Assembly: GCA_016928775.1 (NCBI GenBank)
Contig: JAFGKD010000087.1
Span: 1 to 64,000 of the forward strand
Source of the DNA: Candidatus Zhuqueibacterota bacterium
GTDB taxonomy: Bacteria; Zhuqueibacterota; Zhuqueibacteria; Residuimicrobiales; Krinioviventaceae
Direction of reading: 5' to 3'
DNA length: 64,000 nt
This document shows, in pieces, positions 33,162 to 42,637 of this stretch. The first letter of the stretch is position 1. Each line of letters begins with the position of its first letter. Both the position numbers and the translations under genes were made by a program. The notes below the pieces were generated by a model. The model was not told the DNA's origin, searched no databases, and saw only the letters and a program-made list of their open reading frames with translations.

Positions 33162-34604
33162 ATGAGCAGAGTGAAAACACCGGCGAGGGAGGGTTTTCTT
33201 TATCATCTATGGCTGGAGCGGGAGTTTTCCGCCGTCCCACTCAAAACCATTGACGGGCGACCGCTGGAAATTCTTGAAAAAGGCGTGCGCAATTACGACG
33301 CTGGTCCGGATTTTCTCGATGCGCTGCTGAGAATTGATTCGCACATCGAGCGCGGCGACATTGAGATTCATCCTATTGCCGGCGACTGGTACGCGCATGG
33401 TCATCACCGCGATCCGCGCTACAACACTGTCATCCTTCATCTGGTGACCATGGAGTGCCCGGTTTCGTTTCGCACAATCCGGGCTGACGGGTGCGCCATT
33501 CCAACGCTCAATCTGGACAACTATCTTGAAAAAACAGCCGAAGAGCTTGAAGTCGAGACTGTCCTGCAGACACCGCCTTCCCAATTCTGCGGCTTGAGCC
33601 AGCACGATATGTCAACGGTTCGCCTGGTCATCGAAAAAGCCGGAGATGCCCGCTTTTCTATCAAAATGAAGCGTTATTTTGAAAGACGTTTTTCGGATTC
33701 ATGGGATCAAATCGTTTACCTGTCCATTTTTGAGGCACTTGGATACTCGAAGAACCAGATTCCATTTCGACAATTAGCCGAGATTTTGCCGGTTGAGCAG
33801 TTGTGGAGCTTTATATGGAGTGATCCCCTCGACTGTGCCTTGCTTAAGTGCGAGGCGTATCTCTTCGGCGCTGCCGGATTGCTACCGTCACAACAGCATC
33901 ATTCGGCTGTTTTTCTTGTGCCGAATGTCAAGCACTATGTTGCCGACCTGGAAAACATGTGGAGACAATTCCCGCTAAAATCCAAAATTACCGTTTTAAA
34001 ACCGGGTGTCTGGCAATTCTTTCGCCTGCGTCCCAAAAATTTTCCGACCCGACGCATCGCTGCTGCTGCGATGTATGTTGTCAGATTCATGACAGATGGA
34101 TTTATCAGCACTTGCATAAAAATAATTTCCGATCTGTCCCGCAAACCGACCAAAATGGGCAAAGAACTGGAAAATCTTTGTATCATTCCATCACATCCAT
34201 TCTGGTCGACGCATTACAGTTTTGAAGAATCGCGCAGCGAACCTGGCAAGAATGAGTGTTTGTTAGGGCGGGAACGCGCCCGCGATATCGTTGTCAATGT
34301 GCTATTGCCGGCATTAGCGGCATTTGCGGATGAAACCGCTGATTTACGACTCAAAAACAGTGTTTGCGAGATTTATCAACACTATTCGCGGTTGCACGAC
34401 AATGAAATCATTCGCCACATGTGCGAACAGATTTTCAAAATGAGCACGTGCCCGGATATAATAACCGGGGCGCGAATGCAACAGGGACTCATTCACTTGC
34501 ACAAGGAAATGTGCCAACCTGAGCAGTGTTCTGTTTGCCTTGAAAAGTTTCATGTGCAGACTCTTTCCCCGGACGATCATTTCTCCACTGTCAAAACGAG
34601 CTGA
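33162..34604 (+). CDS. DUF2851-family protein
   Basis: A 480-residue cytoplasmic protein of a conserved but uncharacterised family common in Bacteroidota and relatives. The family's N-terminal pattern is clear: LYHLWLEREF, NYDAGPDFLDALLRID, GDIEIHPIAGDWYAHGH and YNTVILHLV. A Cys-rich end follows (CPDIITGARMQQGL, then CQPEQCSVCLEKF), possibly binding a metal. Function is unknown. GGGGG lies 8 nt before the ATG. Its last 28 nt overlap the 3' end of the convergent GH116 gene. Confidence 0.8.
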   Translation: MSRVKTPAREGFLYHLWLEREFSAVPLKTIDGRPLEILEKGVRNYDAGPDFLDALLRIDSHIERGDIEIHPIAGDWYAHGHHRDPRYNTVILHLVTMECPVSFRTIRADGCAIPTLNLDNYLEKTAEELEVETVLQTPPSQFCGLSQHDMSTVRLVIEKAGDARFSIKMKRYFERRFSDSWDQIVYLSIFEALGYSKNQIPFRQLAEILPVEQLWSFIWSDPLDCALLKCEAYLFGAAGLLPSQQHHSAVFLVPNVKHYVADLENMWRQFPLKSKITVLKPGVWQFFRLRPKNFPTRRIAAAAMYVVRFMTDGFISTCIKIISDLSRKPTKMGKELENLCIIPSHPFWSTHYSFEESRSEPGKNECLLGRERARDIVVNVLLPALAAFADETADLRLKNSVCEIYQHYSRLHDNEIIRHMCEQIFKMSTCPDIITGARMQQGLIHLHKEMCQPEQCSVCLEKFHVQTLSPDDHFSTVKTS

Positions 34605-37126
34605 TCTCCGGACGTCAGGTGTTCCGGCTTTTTGACTGTTTTTGCCACCAGGCCCTTGACGCCGAACTCGGATAAAAACAGATTGCCGTATTCAATTGAC
34701 AGTGTAATCGTGTCGCCTGTGATGTCCAAACCACCCCACGCATTTCCTGTTGACCAAAATGTTTTAAAATCAGTTCTGCTGATTTTTGGATCAAAAACCA
34801 AACGATTTGCTCTGCCGTCATACTCGATACCGGACAGCGCTAACATCACAGACCAACTTGCCATAGCCCGGGCATAATGGAGGCCGGATTCATCGTGCTC
34901 GAATGGATTTCGCTTGTAGCCGTCATATCGATCATGAACCGCCTCGACAATAGCCAGCCCCTCATCGACAAATCCCGAGTAAATGAGCGATGCCGCCACC
35001 TGATATTCCACGCCGCTCCAGATTTCATCCGAATAGACAAACGGCAGTGGTGGTCGATTATCGTGTGGCCATGTGCACAGCACAAGACCCGCTTCATCGT
35101 TCAAGCCGTAAACGCGCTGTACGTTGTGGAAAAATCGCAACGGATGCATAAAGTTATTGTCAAAGACAGCCTTGATCGCGTTTTTGACTTGAGTGGAATC
35201 CAGGATATAATCCAACCCCGCATTAAACGCGAGATATTGTCCTAACAGTTGATCCGCCAAACAGCCATCGTCGTATTGATATTTGACCTGCTTTTCTTTT
35301 TTTTCATCTAAAATTTGCACAAACCAGGATCCGTTCCACAGGGAATCCTGTGCCGTGAGAACACCGCGTCGATAAACATCACTATATTCGATTGATTTTT
35401 TTTCATCACCCATGGCGATCGCCATTTCGGAACAGGCTTTCAACGCTGCCAGATAGATGGATGTGGTCATGGAGCTCGGGCCAAAAAAATTGATATCATA
35501 GGTGTTGTGTTGTTGACCGGAGAGAATTCCCGATTTATTTGCATCCCAGGCCATTTGTCGTTCCTGGTGTTTGAGTCGCGGATCGCTTACAATACCCGGA
35601 CCGGTCCAGGCGAATTCAAGCGCTTTTTGGATGTCAGGCCACAGTGTGGCCAGCCATTTGTCGTCGCCGCTTGATTTCCACTCGCGATAGGCGCGCACAA
35701 TCGTGCCCATCTGGCCATCGGCTGCGGCGGGGCCGTCGAACCAGTAATCGCCCAAAGGCAGCACCGACCGATGTGATTGAAATCCATTATCAAACGTATC
35801 GTGCAAAAATTCAATTTCTCGCATTGAACGTTCCAGAGAGGGAAACAGGGACGCCAACGTTTGTTCATAATTCCATACGTGCGTGCAGGTGCCGGGACAA
35901 CACCAGCCATCATTTAAAACACCCTCAAATCCATGCACATGCCCTTCTGCCGTCACCTGGACAAGTGGTGAACGCAGCGAGGCGGCCTGGGTTGTGAGCG
36001 CTTCCCTGACATAGTCCGGATAACTTGATTGTGCAATCAGGTTTGCAAAGCGCTGGGTTTTTTCATAGAGTGCTTTTTCATTTTTTCGAAAAGTGTAAAG
36101 CACATCCAATTCGTCGGAAAACAATTGACTGTAAAAATTCCGGAATGTTTTTTCACTTGCCTCCTGGATGCCAAAAACCTCAGCCGGGGAAAAAGAACGA
36201 TCCGGAAAATACCAGGCAAAATAAAATGGAATACGGATCTGTTCGCCGGGATTCAGTTCAAAATGCACCAATACACTCGCCATTCGTTTTGTGGTTTGAT
36301 TATAGGACGTTGGCCGATAGGTTGTGTGCCAATCCTGCAATTTTGCTTCAATGGAACCGTCGTCGCTGAAATCATCCCAGAACAGATGCGCTTCATCTCG
36401 CCATTGACCCGGGAACCAATGGGTCTGTGCATCAACGTCTTGGCAAGTTGTTCCAATAAAAAGAGCACCCTGATAATTGACATCCTCGGATCGTCGCGCG
36501 ACAAATTGGACGCCGCGTACACCGAGCGTGTCAAGATAGATATTTGAAATGTTCGCGCTCTGAATCGGATTTTCCATATTGAATACAATCGATGCGCTTA
36601 TCGGCTCCTTCGATTGGTTTTGAAAATCCCAATAGCATACCACCAACGGGTAGCTGCTGTTCTTTACATCAAGCGGGATAAACGGGCTAAAGGTTTCCAG
36701 GGATATATTCAAAGGAATATCCTCATCGCTGAAAAACCAATGGTGTAGCGGGAAAAAATTGACAAACTCGGCATGCTGCAACCTGGGCAAACCATAGACA
36801 TATTTATGAGTCGATTCCGTATAGGGCGGAAAAAGCTCGCGCTCTAAAATTTTCGCAACCGGTTCACCCTCACCTTGTTGAATCCACAACGCAAAAAATG
36901 TCTTTTCCAATCGTCGTTGACGGTCCGGTTTGTTGCATATTTCAACGTGCGCAATGTTACCTCTGCCGCCAAAAAGCAGATTGCCGGTGCCGATGCCGCC
37001 AATCGGCACCCGCACGCTGGCCAGGTTACGCTCACTATAGCTGTTGCCCTGTTGTGCCGCTGAACACAATAGAGAGAAAAACAGGCAACTTGTTATTATT
37101 GTTTTCATACGATTCATTATTAGCAT
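34577..37126 (-). CDS. GH116-family glycoside hydrolase (GBA2-like beta-glucosidase/xylosidase)
   Basis: An 849-residue exported enzyme. After a signal peptide (TSCLFFSLLCSAA) comes the N-terminal beta-sandwich with VPIGGIGTGNLLFGGRGN and LDVKNSSYPL, then an (alpha/alpha)6 barrel. CTHVWNYEQTL holds the likely nucleophile Glu and NTYDINFFGP the likely acid/base Asp, by analogy with the characterised bacterial GH116. The family cleaves beta-glucosides, beta-xylosides or glucosylceramide. The first codons read MLIMNRMK, and the true start may be the third Met. No Shine-Dalgarno is seen because a palindromic repeat ends 9 nt upstream. The 3' end overlaps the DUF2851 gene by 28 nt. Confidence 0.85.
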   Translation of the reverse strand: MLIMNRMKTIITSCLFFSLLCSAAQQGNSYSERNLASVRVPIGGIGTGNLLFGGRGNIAHVEICNKPDRQRRLEKTFFALWIQQGEGEPVAKILERELFPPYTESTHKYVYGLPRLQHAEFVNFFPLHHWFFSDEDIPLNISLETFSPFIPLDVKNSSYPLVVCYWDFQNQSKEPISASIVFNMENPIQSANISNIYLDTLGVRGVQFVARRSEDVNYQGALFIGTTCQDVDAQTHWFPGQWRDEAHLFWDDFSDDGSIEAKLQDWHTTYRPTSYNQTTKRMASVLVHFELNPGEQIRIPFYFAWYFPDRSFSPAEVFGIQEASEKTFRNFYSQLFSDELDVLYTFRKNEKALYEKTQRFANLIAQSSYPDYVREALTTQAASLRSPLVQVTAEGHVHGFEGVLNDGWCCPGTCTHVWNYEQTLASLFPSLERSMREIEFLHDTFDNGFQSHRSVLPLGDYWFDGPAAADGQMGTIVRAYREWKSSGDDKWLATLWPDIQKALEFAWTGPGIVSDPRLKHQERQMAWDANKSGILSGQQHNTYDINFFGPSSMTTSIYLAALKACSEMAIAMGDEKKSIEYSDVYRRGVLTAQDSLWNGSWFVQILDEKKEKQVKYQYDDGCLADQLLGQYLAFNAGLDYILDSTQVKNAIKAVFDNNFMHPLRFFHNVQRVYGLNDEAGLVLCTWPHDNRPPLPFVYSDEIWSGVEYQVAASLIYSGFVDEGLAIVEAVHDRYDGYKRNPFEHDESGLHYARAMASWSVMLALSGIEYDGRANRLVFDPKISRTDFKTFWSTGNAWGGLDITGDTITLSIEYGNLFLSEFGVKGLVAKTVKKPEHLTSGDQLVLTVEK

Positions 37127-37134
37127 AGTTTAAA

Positions 37135-37250
37135 AGCCACGGATATTCACGGATGAAACACGGATAATTTCATTCATTTTAATCTTTTTTATCCTCCAGT
37201 CCCAAAACTTTCTCGAAGCAAAGCCAGAAAATCCGTGCTCATCCGTGGCT
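37135..37250. repeat. Inverted array of 10-nt ACGGAT units (family 2, copy 1)
   Basis: The left arm at 37135-37165 is AGCCACGGAT, ATTCACGGAT and GAAACACGGAT. The right arm at 37231-37250, read on the minus strand, is AGCCACGGAT and GAGCACGGAT. The spacer is 65 nt. It occupies the promoter and ribosome-binding region of the GH116 gene. The remaining 37251-37324 contain nothing recognised. Confidence 0.8.
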
Positions 37251-37324
37251 CATAATTTGCCTGCAGATAAAGGCTGCGCCGAGTAACATTACAGCCTCCG
37301 GCTTTGCCTTGTAAAAATGACGGT

Positions 37325-38563
37325 CTATCGCACCTCAGCCGTTCGGATTGTTATATCCTGTATTTCGGGCAACTCGTTCACGGGTTTATCGAGGTAAAAG
37401 TAAGCCACTGCCGCCACGTCATCCGAGCGGAAAAAGTTCGTCCATGCCTCATCTCCGGGCAAATCGGGATTTGTGAGATCCGTGATTGTGCCCTTTTCAT
37501 AAAGATGAATCAATTTGGATTCATCACCATTGATAGTCACCGGGATGAGCGGCACGTTATTTTTTAGCATCTCAAGAACATTCCTTTTTGATGTGCCGCC
37601 CATTTGCTGGATGGTCACTTTGCAATCGGTTTTAAAAGTGATGGGATCCGGAATATGATATCGATAATAGGACCACTGCTTGTTCGCACCATCAGCGATG
37701 GAGCAGCCCTGGTAGCGATGAAAATATTGTCCCTGACCCCAGCCTGTGCCGATATAATCCTCCGTGCCGGTACCAACCAGACTCGGGAATTCGTCATCAC
37801 TGTCAAAATAGACCTTGACTTCACCTTCACCCCACCAATAGTCTTTGTAAGCGGGATTGGCATGAATGCTGATATTGGTGCCCAGGAAACGTCCTTTTCC
37901 CTTTATCATCGGCAGAATTTCAAAATCTTTGGCCAATTCCGTCGCCTGATCGCGATGCCAATAGGCGTGGAAATAGAGATAGTCATCATGCCATTTTTTC
38001 AGTCGCTGCGCATCGACATCATAAAACAGCATGGGGACATCAAAATTCATCTCATTCACAACCTCAATCCTGGCCGCCTTTTTGTACGGCATGTGAACAT
38101 AACTGACAAAAGAGCGCCCCTCGGGATTGGCAAACAAGGCATTTTCAAAAGCGACTGTTCGACTCAGACCAACGCCAAAAAAATCACCGAACGGTACAGA
38201 GACCGCTGGTTTCTCTTCATGATCCCAGTACATTTTGATCACGAGTCCCCGCAGCACATAAGGGGCTCTTGGTTGCAGCGTCACCCACATCCGATTGATG
38301 ATGCCGGGACCCTGCAAGTCGAGGAGCGTTTTGGTTTCGCCAGCCCGGAACCGTTCATAGGGATGACCCTTGGCGCCGTTGTTCTCCATGCCGCCCACGC
38401 CTTTTTCGCCGGTGCTGTTTTCAAAGCTCGTCCAGACAGGGGTTAAATTGTCTGTATACACATAGGGTTTGTCGAGGGAATTGAATTCATCCAACTGCTG
38501 CTCTGCACAACCAAGGAAAAAGAAGGTAATCACACACAAATGAAAAATCATGATTCGTATCAT
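37325..38563 (-). CDS. GH172 (DUF2961) family lipoprotein
   Basis: A 412-residue lipoprotein (signal ending FFFLGC). The GH172 fold shows GPGIINRMWVTLQP, SVPFGDFFGVG, YVHMPYKKAARIEV, YFDSDDEFPSLVGTGTEDY and GQYFHRYQG. The acidic residues of the GTGTEDY region are where the catalytic Glu of the family lies. Characterised members act on difructose dianhydride, D-arabinan or alpha-D-fucofuranosides. It sits between GH116 and a carboxylesterase, all minus strand, but the gaps of more than 100 nt with a repeat between them suggest separate transcripts. The substrate is not predictable. Confidence 0.82.
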   Translation of the reverse strand: MIRIMIFHLCVITFFFLGCAEQQLDEFNSLDKPYVYTDNLTPVWTSFENSTGEKGVGGMENNGAKGHPYERFRAGETKTLLDLQGPGIINRMWVTLQPRAPYVLRGLVIKMYWDHEEKPAVSVPFGDFFGVGLSRTVAFENALFANPEGRSFVSYVHMPYKKAARIEVVNEMNFDVPMLFYDVDAQRLKKWHDDYLYFHAYWHRDQATELAKDFEILPMIKGKGRFLGTNISIHANPAYKDYWWGEGEVKVYFDSDDEFPSLVGTGTEDYIGTGWGQGQYFHRYQGCSIADGANKQWSYYRYHIPDPITFKTDCKVTIQQMGGTSKRNVLEMLKNNVPLIPVTINGDESKLIHLYEKGTITDLTNPDLPGDEAWTNFFRSDDVAAVAYFYLDKPVNELPEIQDITIRTAEVR

Positions 38564-38686
38564 CTTTTTTTATCCTTTCATCTGAAATAGTGCTGCAATC
38601 GCCGAACGCACCGACCGGTACAACGAAAAACAAAGGTAAATTTACCAGCTTTTCTCCGCGATCTCGCCGGCTTTAACATTATCACC

Positions 38687-40354
38687 TCACGCCGGCAGAG
38701 CTTTGCGCGCCTCGCGGTCGGGATCGTACTGCACCTCAGAGACATCATTGAGCACCATGGTTTCTCCTTTCTCCGATGTATAGCGCGGCCACTGAGGCAG
38801 CCCGCCGCCATTCGGATTGCCGGTTTTCATAAACTGCAACAGCGACCTGGCCATTTTTTCCGCCAGTTTTCTCGGCCGGGCACCGCCACCCGTGTGCGTC
38901 AACATTAAATTCGTATTATGGAACCAGAAGCAGATATCCGAGCAGTGAAAGGCGCGCAAGCGGTTATCAAACAGCGGCGGCTGCCAGCAGAACCAGGCCA
39001 CATAAACCGGCGGATTCTGTTTTGCTTTGGCATCGGCAAGCTGCACGGTTCGCTGGCGATTGCTGCTGATCAGCGACCAGATTTCAATCGGTTTCTTATC
39101 CGGAAAGGTCCTGGCATACGCTTGCACAACATCCATGGATTTGTCGCCAAAACCGGCGCTGAATCCGGCCCGATCTTTAATTTTCTCGGTCACTTGTTCA
39201 AGGGTAATGTTTTCCAACTCCGCATTATCCCGGCTGGGGGACATTTCATTCATAGTCGAGCAGATGAGCATGGGGATATCCGCTGCCACCGGCGAAGGCT
39301 CGGGATAGTAGGGATGCTGCGGCAGGATACTTCCATCAACTACCGGACTGAATCCACCGCGGCGCCCGGCTGCTGGTTGAACCTCTGTACGGAACTTTCG
39401 CGAGGCGCTCGTGGCGACCGCATAATAATCCTGCCAGGAGAGTTTCTGTAACTGGTCAACCTGCGACCGGCTCAATCCGGCTTCTTTGAGCACGTAAGCG
39501 CCGAGTTGTTCGGAATACATTTTTTCACCGGCATAAAGCGACGCGCCGCTGAGCACCACAGCTTTGTGGAACAAACCTTTTGCCGACGGCATGGCGGTGA
39601 GCGTCGTCACTTTGGCGCCACCGCCGGATTGGCCCATGATGGTGACATTGCCGGGATCACCGCCGAAATTTGTGATATTATCGCGAATCCATACCAACGC
39701 CGTAACAATGTCCAGCATACCAACATTGCCGGATGCAGCATATTTTTCACCAGCAACGCCGGCGAGATTTGTAAAGCCGAGCGGACCGAGCCGGTGATTG
39801 ACGGAGCAAAACACCATATCGCCAAATCGGCTCAAATTTTCGCCCATATAGCCGTCCTGCTCGATGGCGTTGCCATTGGTAAATCCGCCGCCGTGCAGCC
39901 AAAGCAAAACCGGTCGTTTTGTGCCATCAGCATAACCGGGCGTCCACACATTGATGGCCAGGCAATTTTCGCTGACATCATCATAATTCCAGTGATCGAC
40001 AAAAGACTGTGCTCGATTGGCGTAGCGGTTATCCATGTTTTGCGGCGCCGAGTTGCCCCACCAGATTGCCGGCAAAATATCACGCCATGGCTCGGGCTTT
40101 TGCGGCAGCATAAAACGATTTTTTTCCGACGTATCGGCACCATACGGTATGCCGAGGAAATGATAAATATCCCTGAGAATGTAACCTCTCACTTTGCCAA
40201 AAGCTGTTTCAACGACGGCGACATCATCGCCAATAAAAAGTACTTGGTCATCCCCGCTGTATCGCAACCCGGTTGTTGCACATGATGAAGATAAAACGCT
40301 CAAGCCGGCCCCGGCGCCGATGGTGTGAAAAAAAGCGCGTCGATTCTGCGTCAT
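38687..40354 (-). CDS. Type-B carboxylesterase, twin-arginine signal
   Basis: A 555-residue esterase/lipase of the alpha/beta-hydrolase type-B group. The N-terminus NRRAFFHTIGAGAG looks like a Tat signal, and a Cys after LSSS may be lipidated. The oxyanion hole is LWLHGGGFTNG. The nucleophile is Ser243 in IMGQSGGGA. The acid is probably in the STMNEMS segment, and the His in AFHCSDICFWF. FLGIPYG near the start is also typical. It should hydrolyse an ester, perhaps an acyl or aryl group on a plant or algal glycan. The 123 nt between it and the GH172 gene hold nothing recognisable. Confidence 0.85.
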   Translation of the reverse strand: MTQNRRAFFHTIGAGAGLSVLSSSCATTGLRYSGDDQVLFIGDDVAVVETAFGKVRGYILRDIYHFLGIPYGADTSEKNRFMLPQKPEPWRDILPAIWWGNSAPQNMDNRYANRAQSFVDHWNYDDVSENCLAINVWTPGYADGTKRPVLLWLHGGGFTNGNAIEQDGYMGENLSRFGDMVFCSVNHRLGPLGFTNLAGVAGEKYAASGNVGMLDIVTALVWIRDNITNFGGDPGNVTIMGQSGGGAKVTTLTAMPSAKGLFHKAVVLSGASLYAGEKMYSEQLGAYVLKEAGLSRSQVDQLQKLSWQDYYAVATSASRKFRTEVQPAAGRRGGFSPVVDGSILPQHPYYPEPSPVAADIPMLICSTMNEMSPSRDNAELENITLEQVTEKIKDRAGFSAGFGDKSMDVVQAYARTFPDKKPIEIWSLISSNRQRTVQLADAKAKQNPPVYVAWFCWQPPLFDNRLRAFHCSDICFWFHNTNLMLTHTGGGARPRKLAEKMARSLLQFMKTGNPNGGGLPQWPRYTSEKGETMVLNDVSEVQYDPDREARKALPA

Positions 40355-40416
40355 AGGTCCTCTCCTTTAATAAAGTTATACAAATAAAACATACAGTTGC
40401 CAAACAACAAGTCAAA

Positions 40417-40505
40417 CCACCGAGGGCGCAGAGATTACGAAGGAGATACTTGATTTTTACTATTTTTCACAGGATTTTGCTCTGTGTCCTTTGTGTGCTT
40501 TGTGG
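40417..40505. repeat. Inverted array of 9-nt units (family 1, copy 2)
   Basis: The left arm at 40417-40443 is CCACCGAGG, GCGCAGAGA and TTACGAAGG. The right arm at 40479-40505, on the minus strand, is CCACAAAGC, ACACAAAGG and ACACAGAGC. The spacer is 35 nt. The outermost CCAC and the 9-nt phase are shared with the element at 101-231. It fills most of the gap between the esterase and GH5 genes. Confidence 0.85.
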
Positions 40506-40533
40506 TTCAAGAATTTTTCAGGTTAGAACTCGA

Positions 40534-41829
40534 TTATTTTAGGTATAACATTTTGCGGACCTGACCAAAATTATCCGTTGTCAGAGAGCAATAGTAAAGA
40601 CCGACTGCAACCGGGGAACCCGAATCATCGGTTGCCTCCCAGTTGACCGAATAGTCGCCCGGCTCCTTGAACTCGGAGAAAAGGCTTTTCACCGCATGAC
40701 CTAAAATATTATAGATAGTCAAACGAACAAAAGTTTTTTGCGAAATGGTGAATTCTATCTTTGTTACCGGATTGAACGGATTTGGATAATTTTGCTGCAA
40801 ACTGTAGTGATATGTCTCCAAGAGCGTGCGGTCGAGACCGGTTTCCAGCCAGTGCGGTCTTTTTGCTGTCTGTTGAATACTATAGGGACTGGCAACTGCT
40901 ATATTCTCGCCCCAGGGTGCGTTTGCCCAATCGCCATATTTGCCGGAGGATCGTTTGACAATCGAATGATAATCACTCCAGTTCCACACCCAGGCCAACC
41001 AGCCAATCTCTTTTTCCGCGGCGTATTCGATCAAATAGTCCCAGTTAATCTTGCCGGAATTGGGATTATCCCCGAATTCAATCGGACCAAACTCACCGAC
41101 GATCAGGCAGATGTTTTTCTCAATCGATCCGTCGATAATCCGGCGAATGGCGGTTTTTGAGCCATTGCCCCAGTTCGTCGGATCCCACAAATGCCATGAA
41201 AACACAAGATTGTGATCCGGATCCTGTTCGAGCAAATAGGGTCCGTTCTCATTCAGAACATCGCCATTGCGTCCCCATCGATCCGCATCAATAATCAGCG
41301 GCACATGAATGCCGGCATTTCTGATTTGATTGATGGCGCTCGTATACTGTTGCCGAAATTCAGTTTGCCCGACAACGTCGCCGCCGGCTTCATTGGCAAT
41401 ATTCAACAATAAATACTTTTCATGCTTGCGCAAAACTGCCGATACATCGGCGCGTGTCCAGTAGTCCACACAGGTTTGCAAGTGGCTCCAGTCACCCGTC
41501 GCATCCCAGACGCTTATGAGAGGGATCATTTTGTTATCAATACAATTTTGAATCGTCTCATCCAGATCCGCTGCAGGCAAAACTGGCTCCGGGGCGTGAC
41601 CCGTTCGCCAAAAAATACGACAGCAATTGGCGCCGGTTTTTGACAGTTCAGGATAATTAATTGCGCCATCGCGATCCCAGAAAACAATCATGGCGTTGGC
41701 GCCGCGCAGAATAATACGTTCCCCTGCGCGGTCATACAGGTAACGACCCTGCACGCGTAATCCTGGATGTGACTGGGCGTAACTAACCGAGCAATAAACT
41801 AACAATAACAGTATAAATATTTTACGCAT
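40534..41829 (-). CDS. Secreted GH5-family endoglycanase with sorting domain
   Basis: A 431-residue enzyme with a signal peptide (IFILLLLVYCSVSYA). The TIM barrel carries ILRGANAM, the acid/base Glu147 in LLNIANEAGG and the nucleophile Glu246 in VGEFGPIEFG, as in GH5 mannanases and cellulases; the WHLWDP segment fits subfamily 8-like mannanases. The last 85 residues are a sorting tail starting LQQNYPNPFNPVTKIEF. It probably cleaves a beta-1,4-linked mannan or glucan outside the cell. Family placement is confident; substrate is less so. Confidence 0.87.
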   Translation of the reverse strand: MRKIFILLLLVYCSVSYAQSHPGLRVQGRYLYDRAGERIILRGANAMIVFWDRDGAINYPELSKTGANCCRIFWRTGHAPEPVLPAADLDETIQNCIDNKMIPLISVWDATGDWSHLQTCVDYWTRADVSAVLRKHEKYLLLNIANEAGGDVVGQTEFRQQYTSAINQIRNAGIHVPLIIDADRWGRNGDVLNENGPYLLEQDPDHNLVFSWHLWDPTNWGNGSKTAIRRIIDGSIEKNICLIVGEFGPIEFGDNPNSGKINWDYLIEYAAEKEIGWLAWVWNWSDYHSIVKRSSGKYGDWANAPWGENIAVASPYSIQQTAKRPHWLETGLDRTLLETYHYSLQQNYPNPFNPVTKIEFTISQKTFVRLTIYNILGHAVKSLFSEFKEPGDYSVNWEATDDSGSPVAVGLYYCSLTTDNFGQVRKMLYLK

Positions 41830-41873
41830 GTGCTCCTCCGTTATGCACGGCTATAGCATCAAAGGTTGGATTC

Positions 41874-42159
41874 TCAACTTTTTTTACGACGATTTTCTTC
41901 TGCTCTATATTTAACAATTCTGGTGATTAAATCCAAGGGAAGAGGCTCATCAAGAGGAAATTTGACCGATCCTTTTGCACTTTCGCAGGAAGATATCTCC
42001 GCCTTAAATCCTTCAATCCCGGAAAGCGTTGGATAAAAACCGATATGCTTTTTGAATGCTAAAGTGCACCAGATTACCGTTGAGTTTAAACGTCGGAATC
42101 TGGTCGCTCATGGCTTCCCCAGCTTCCGGGGCGGTGCTATGAATAGTGTGATGCGAGAG
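41874..42159 (-). pseudogene. Frameshifted DUF1801 (YdhG-like) remnant
   Basis: On the minus strand one frame reads APEAGEAMSDQIPTFKLNG followed by NLVHF, and then the +1-shifted frame reads AFKKHIGFYPTLSGIEGF through KGSVKFPLDEPLPLDLITRI to a TGA at 41874-41876. Together they make most of a DUF1801 domain. The frame breaks at one point between VHF and AFKK, and the N-terminal 25-30 residues are missing upstream of a stop at 42160. It is therefore a decayed gene. The surrounding 41830-41873 is empty. Confidence 0.75.
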
Positions 42160-42379
42160 TCATTATACAGCAGCACACCGATTTCGTTTTCCCGCTTGTA
42201 AAAAGAAAACTCGGGGCTTTCCGTGATGCATCGTTTGACGCTTATATGGCAGCAGAGCGGCGGACCAATGTACATGTCCGGCACCATATGCCATTTTTTA
42301 TCCTGCAGGGCTGCGTAATAGACCACGGTTAGTCTCCAGGAATGGCGGAATAATAAATTTTATTAAAGCCGATTATTCT

Positions 42380-42637
42380 TCACTTTAACATTTCACCCAA
42401 CTCGATTTCACCCCAGGGGATAAACCACTCCTGGACTTTGTAAAAATGGTCTGTTTTGATGTTTTCGATCTCGAGCCCGAATTGTGTTTTGGCGTCAACA
42501 AAAGTGAAATACGTTGCGTGGAAATCCCACGAAATTTTATCGTCGTTATCCAGGATTTTGATTTCTGCGGAAGCGGTTGCTGTTATTGAAAAAGATGTTG
42601 GGCGCACTCGTACAAATGGACTCGCCAGACCTGCCAT
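42380..42637 (-). pseudogene. Possible C-terminal gene fragment
   Basis: An 85-codon frame whose first part overlaps the end of the esterase gene and is not convincing. The part after 42583, with DFHATYFTFVDAKTQFGL and HFYKVQEWFIPWGEI, reads like real protein but matches no family I can name; a glyoxalase-type (VOC) C-terminus is a weak guess. The adjoining 42160-42379 holds only a 72-codon frame of no recognisable content. With the DUF1801 remnant, this looks like a small stretch of decayed genes. Confidence 0.3.

Noticed and set aside
42108..42326. 72-codon minus-strand frame as a small gene
   Set aside because: Its end lies out of frame within the DUF1801 remnant and the rest matches nothing recognisable.
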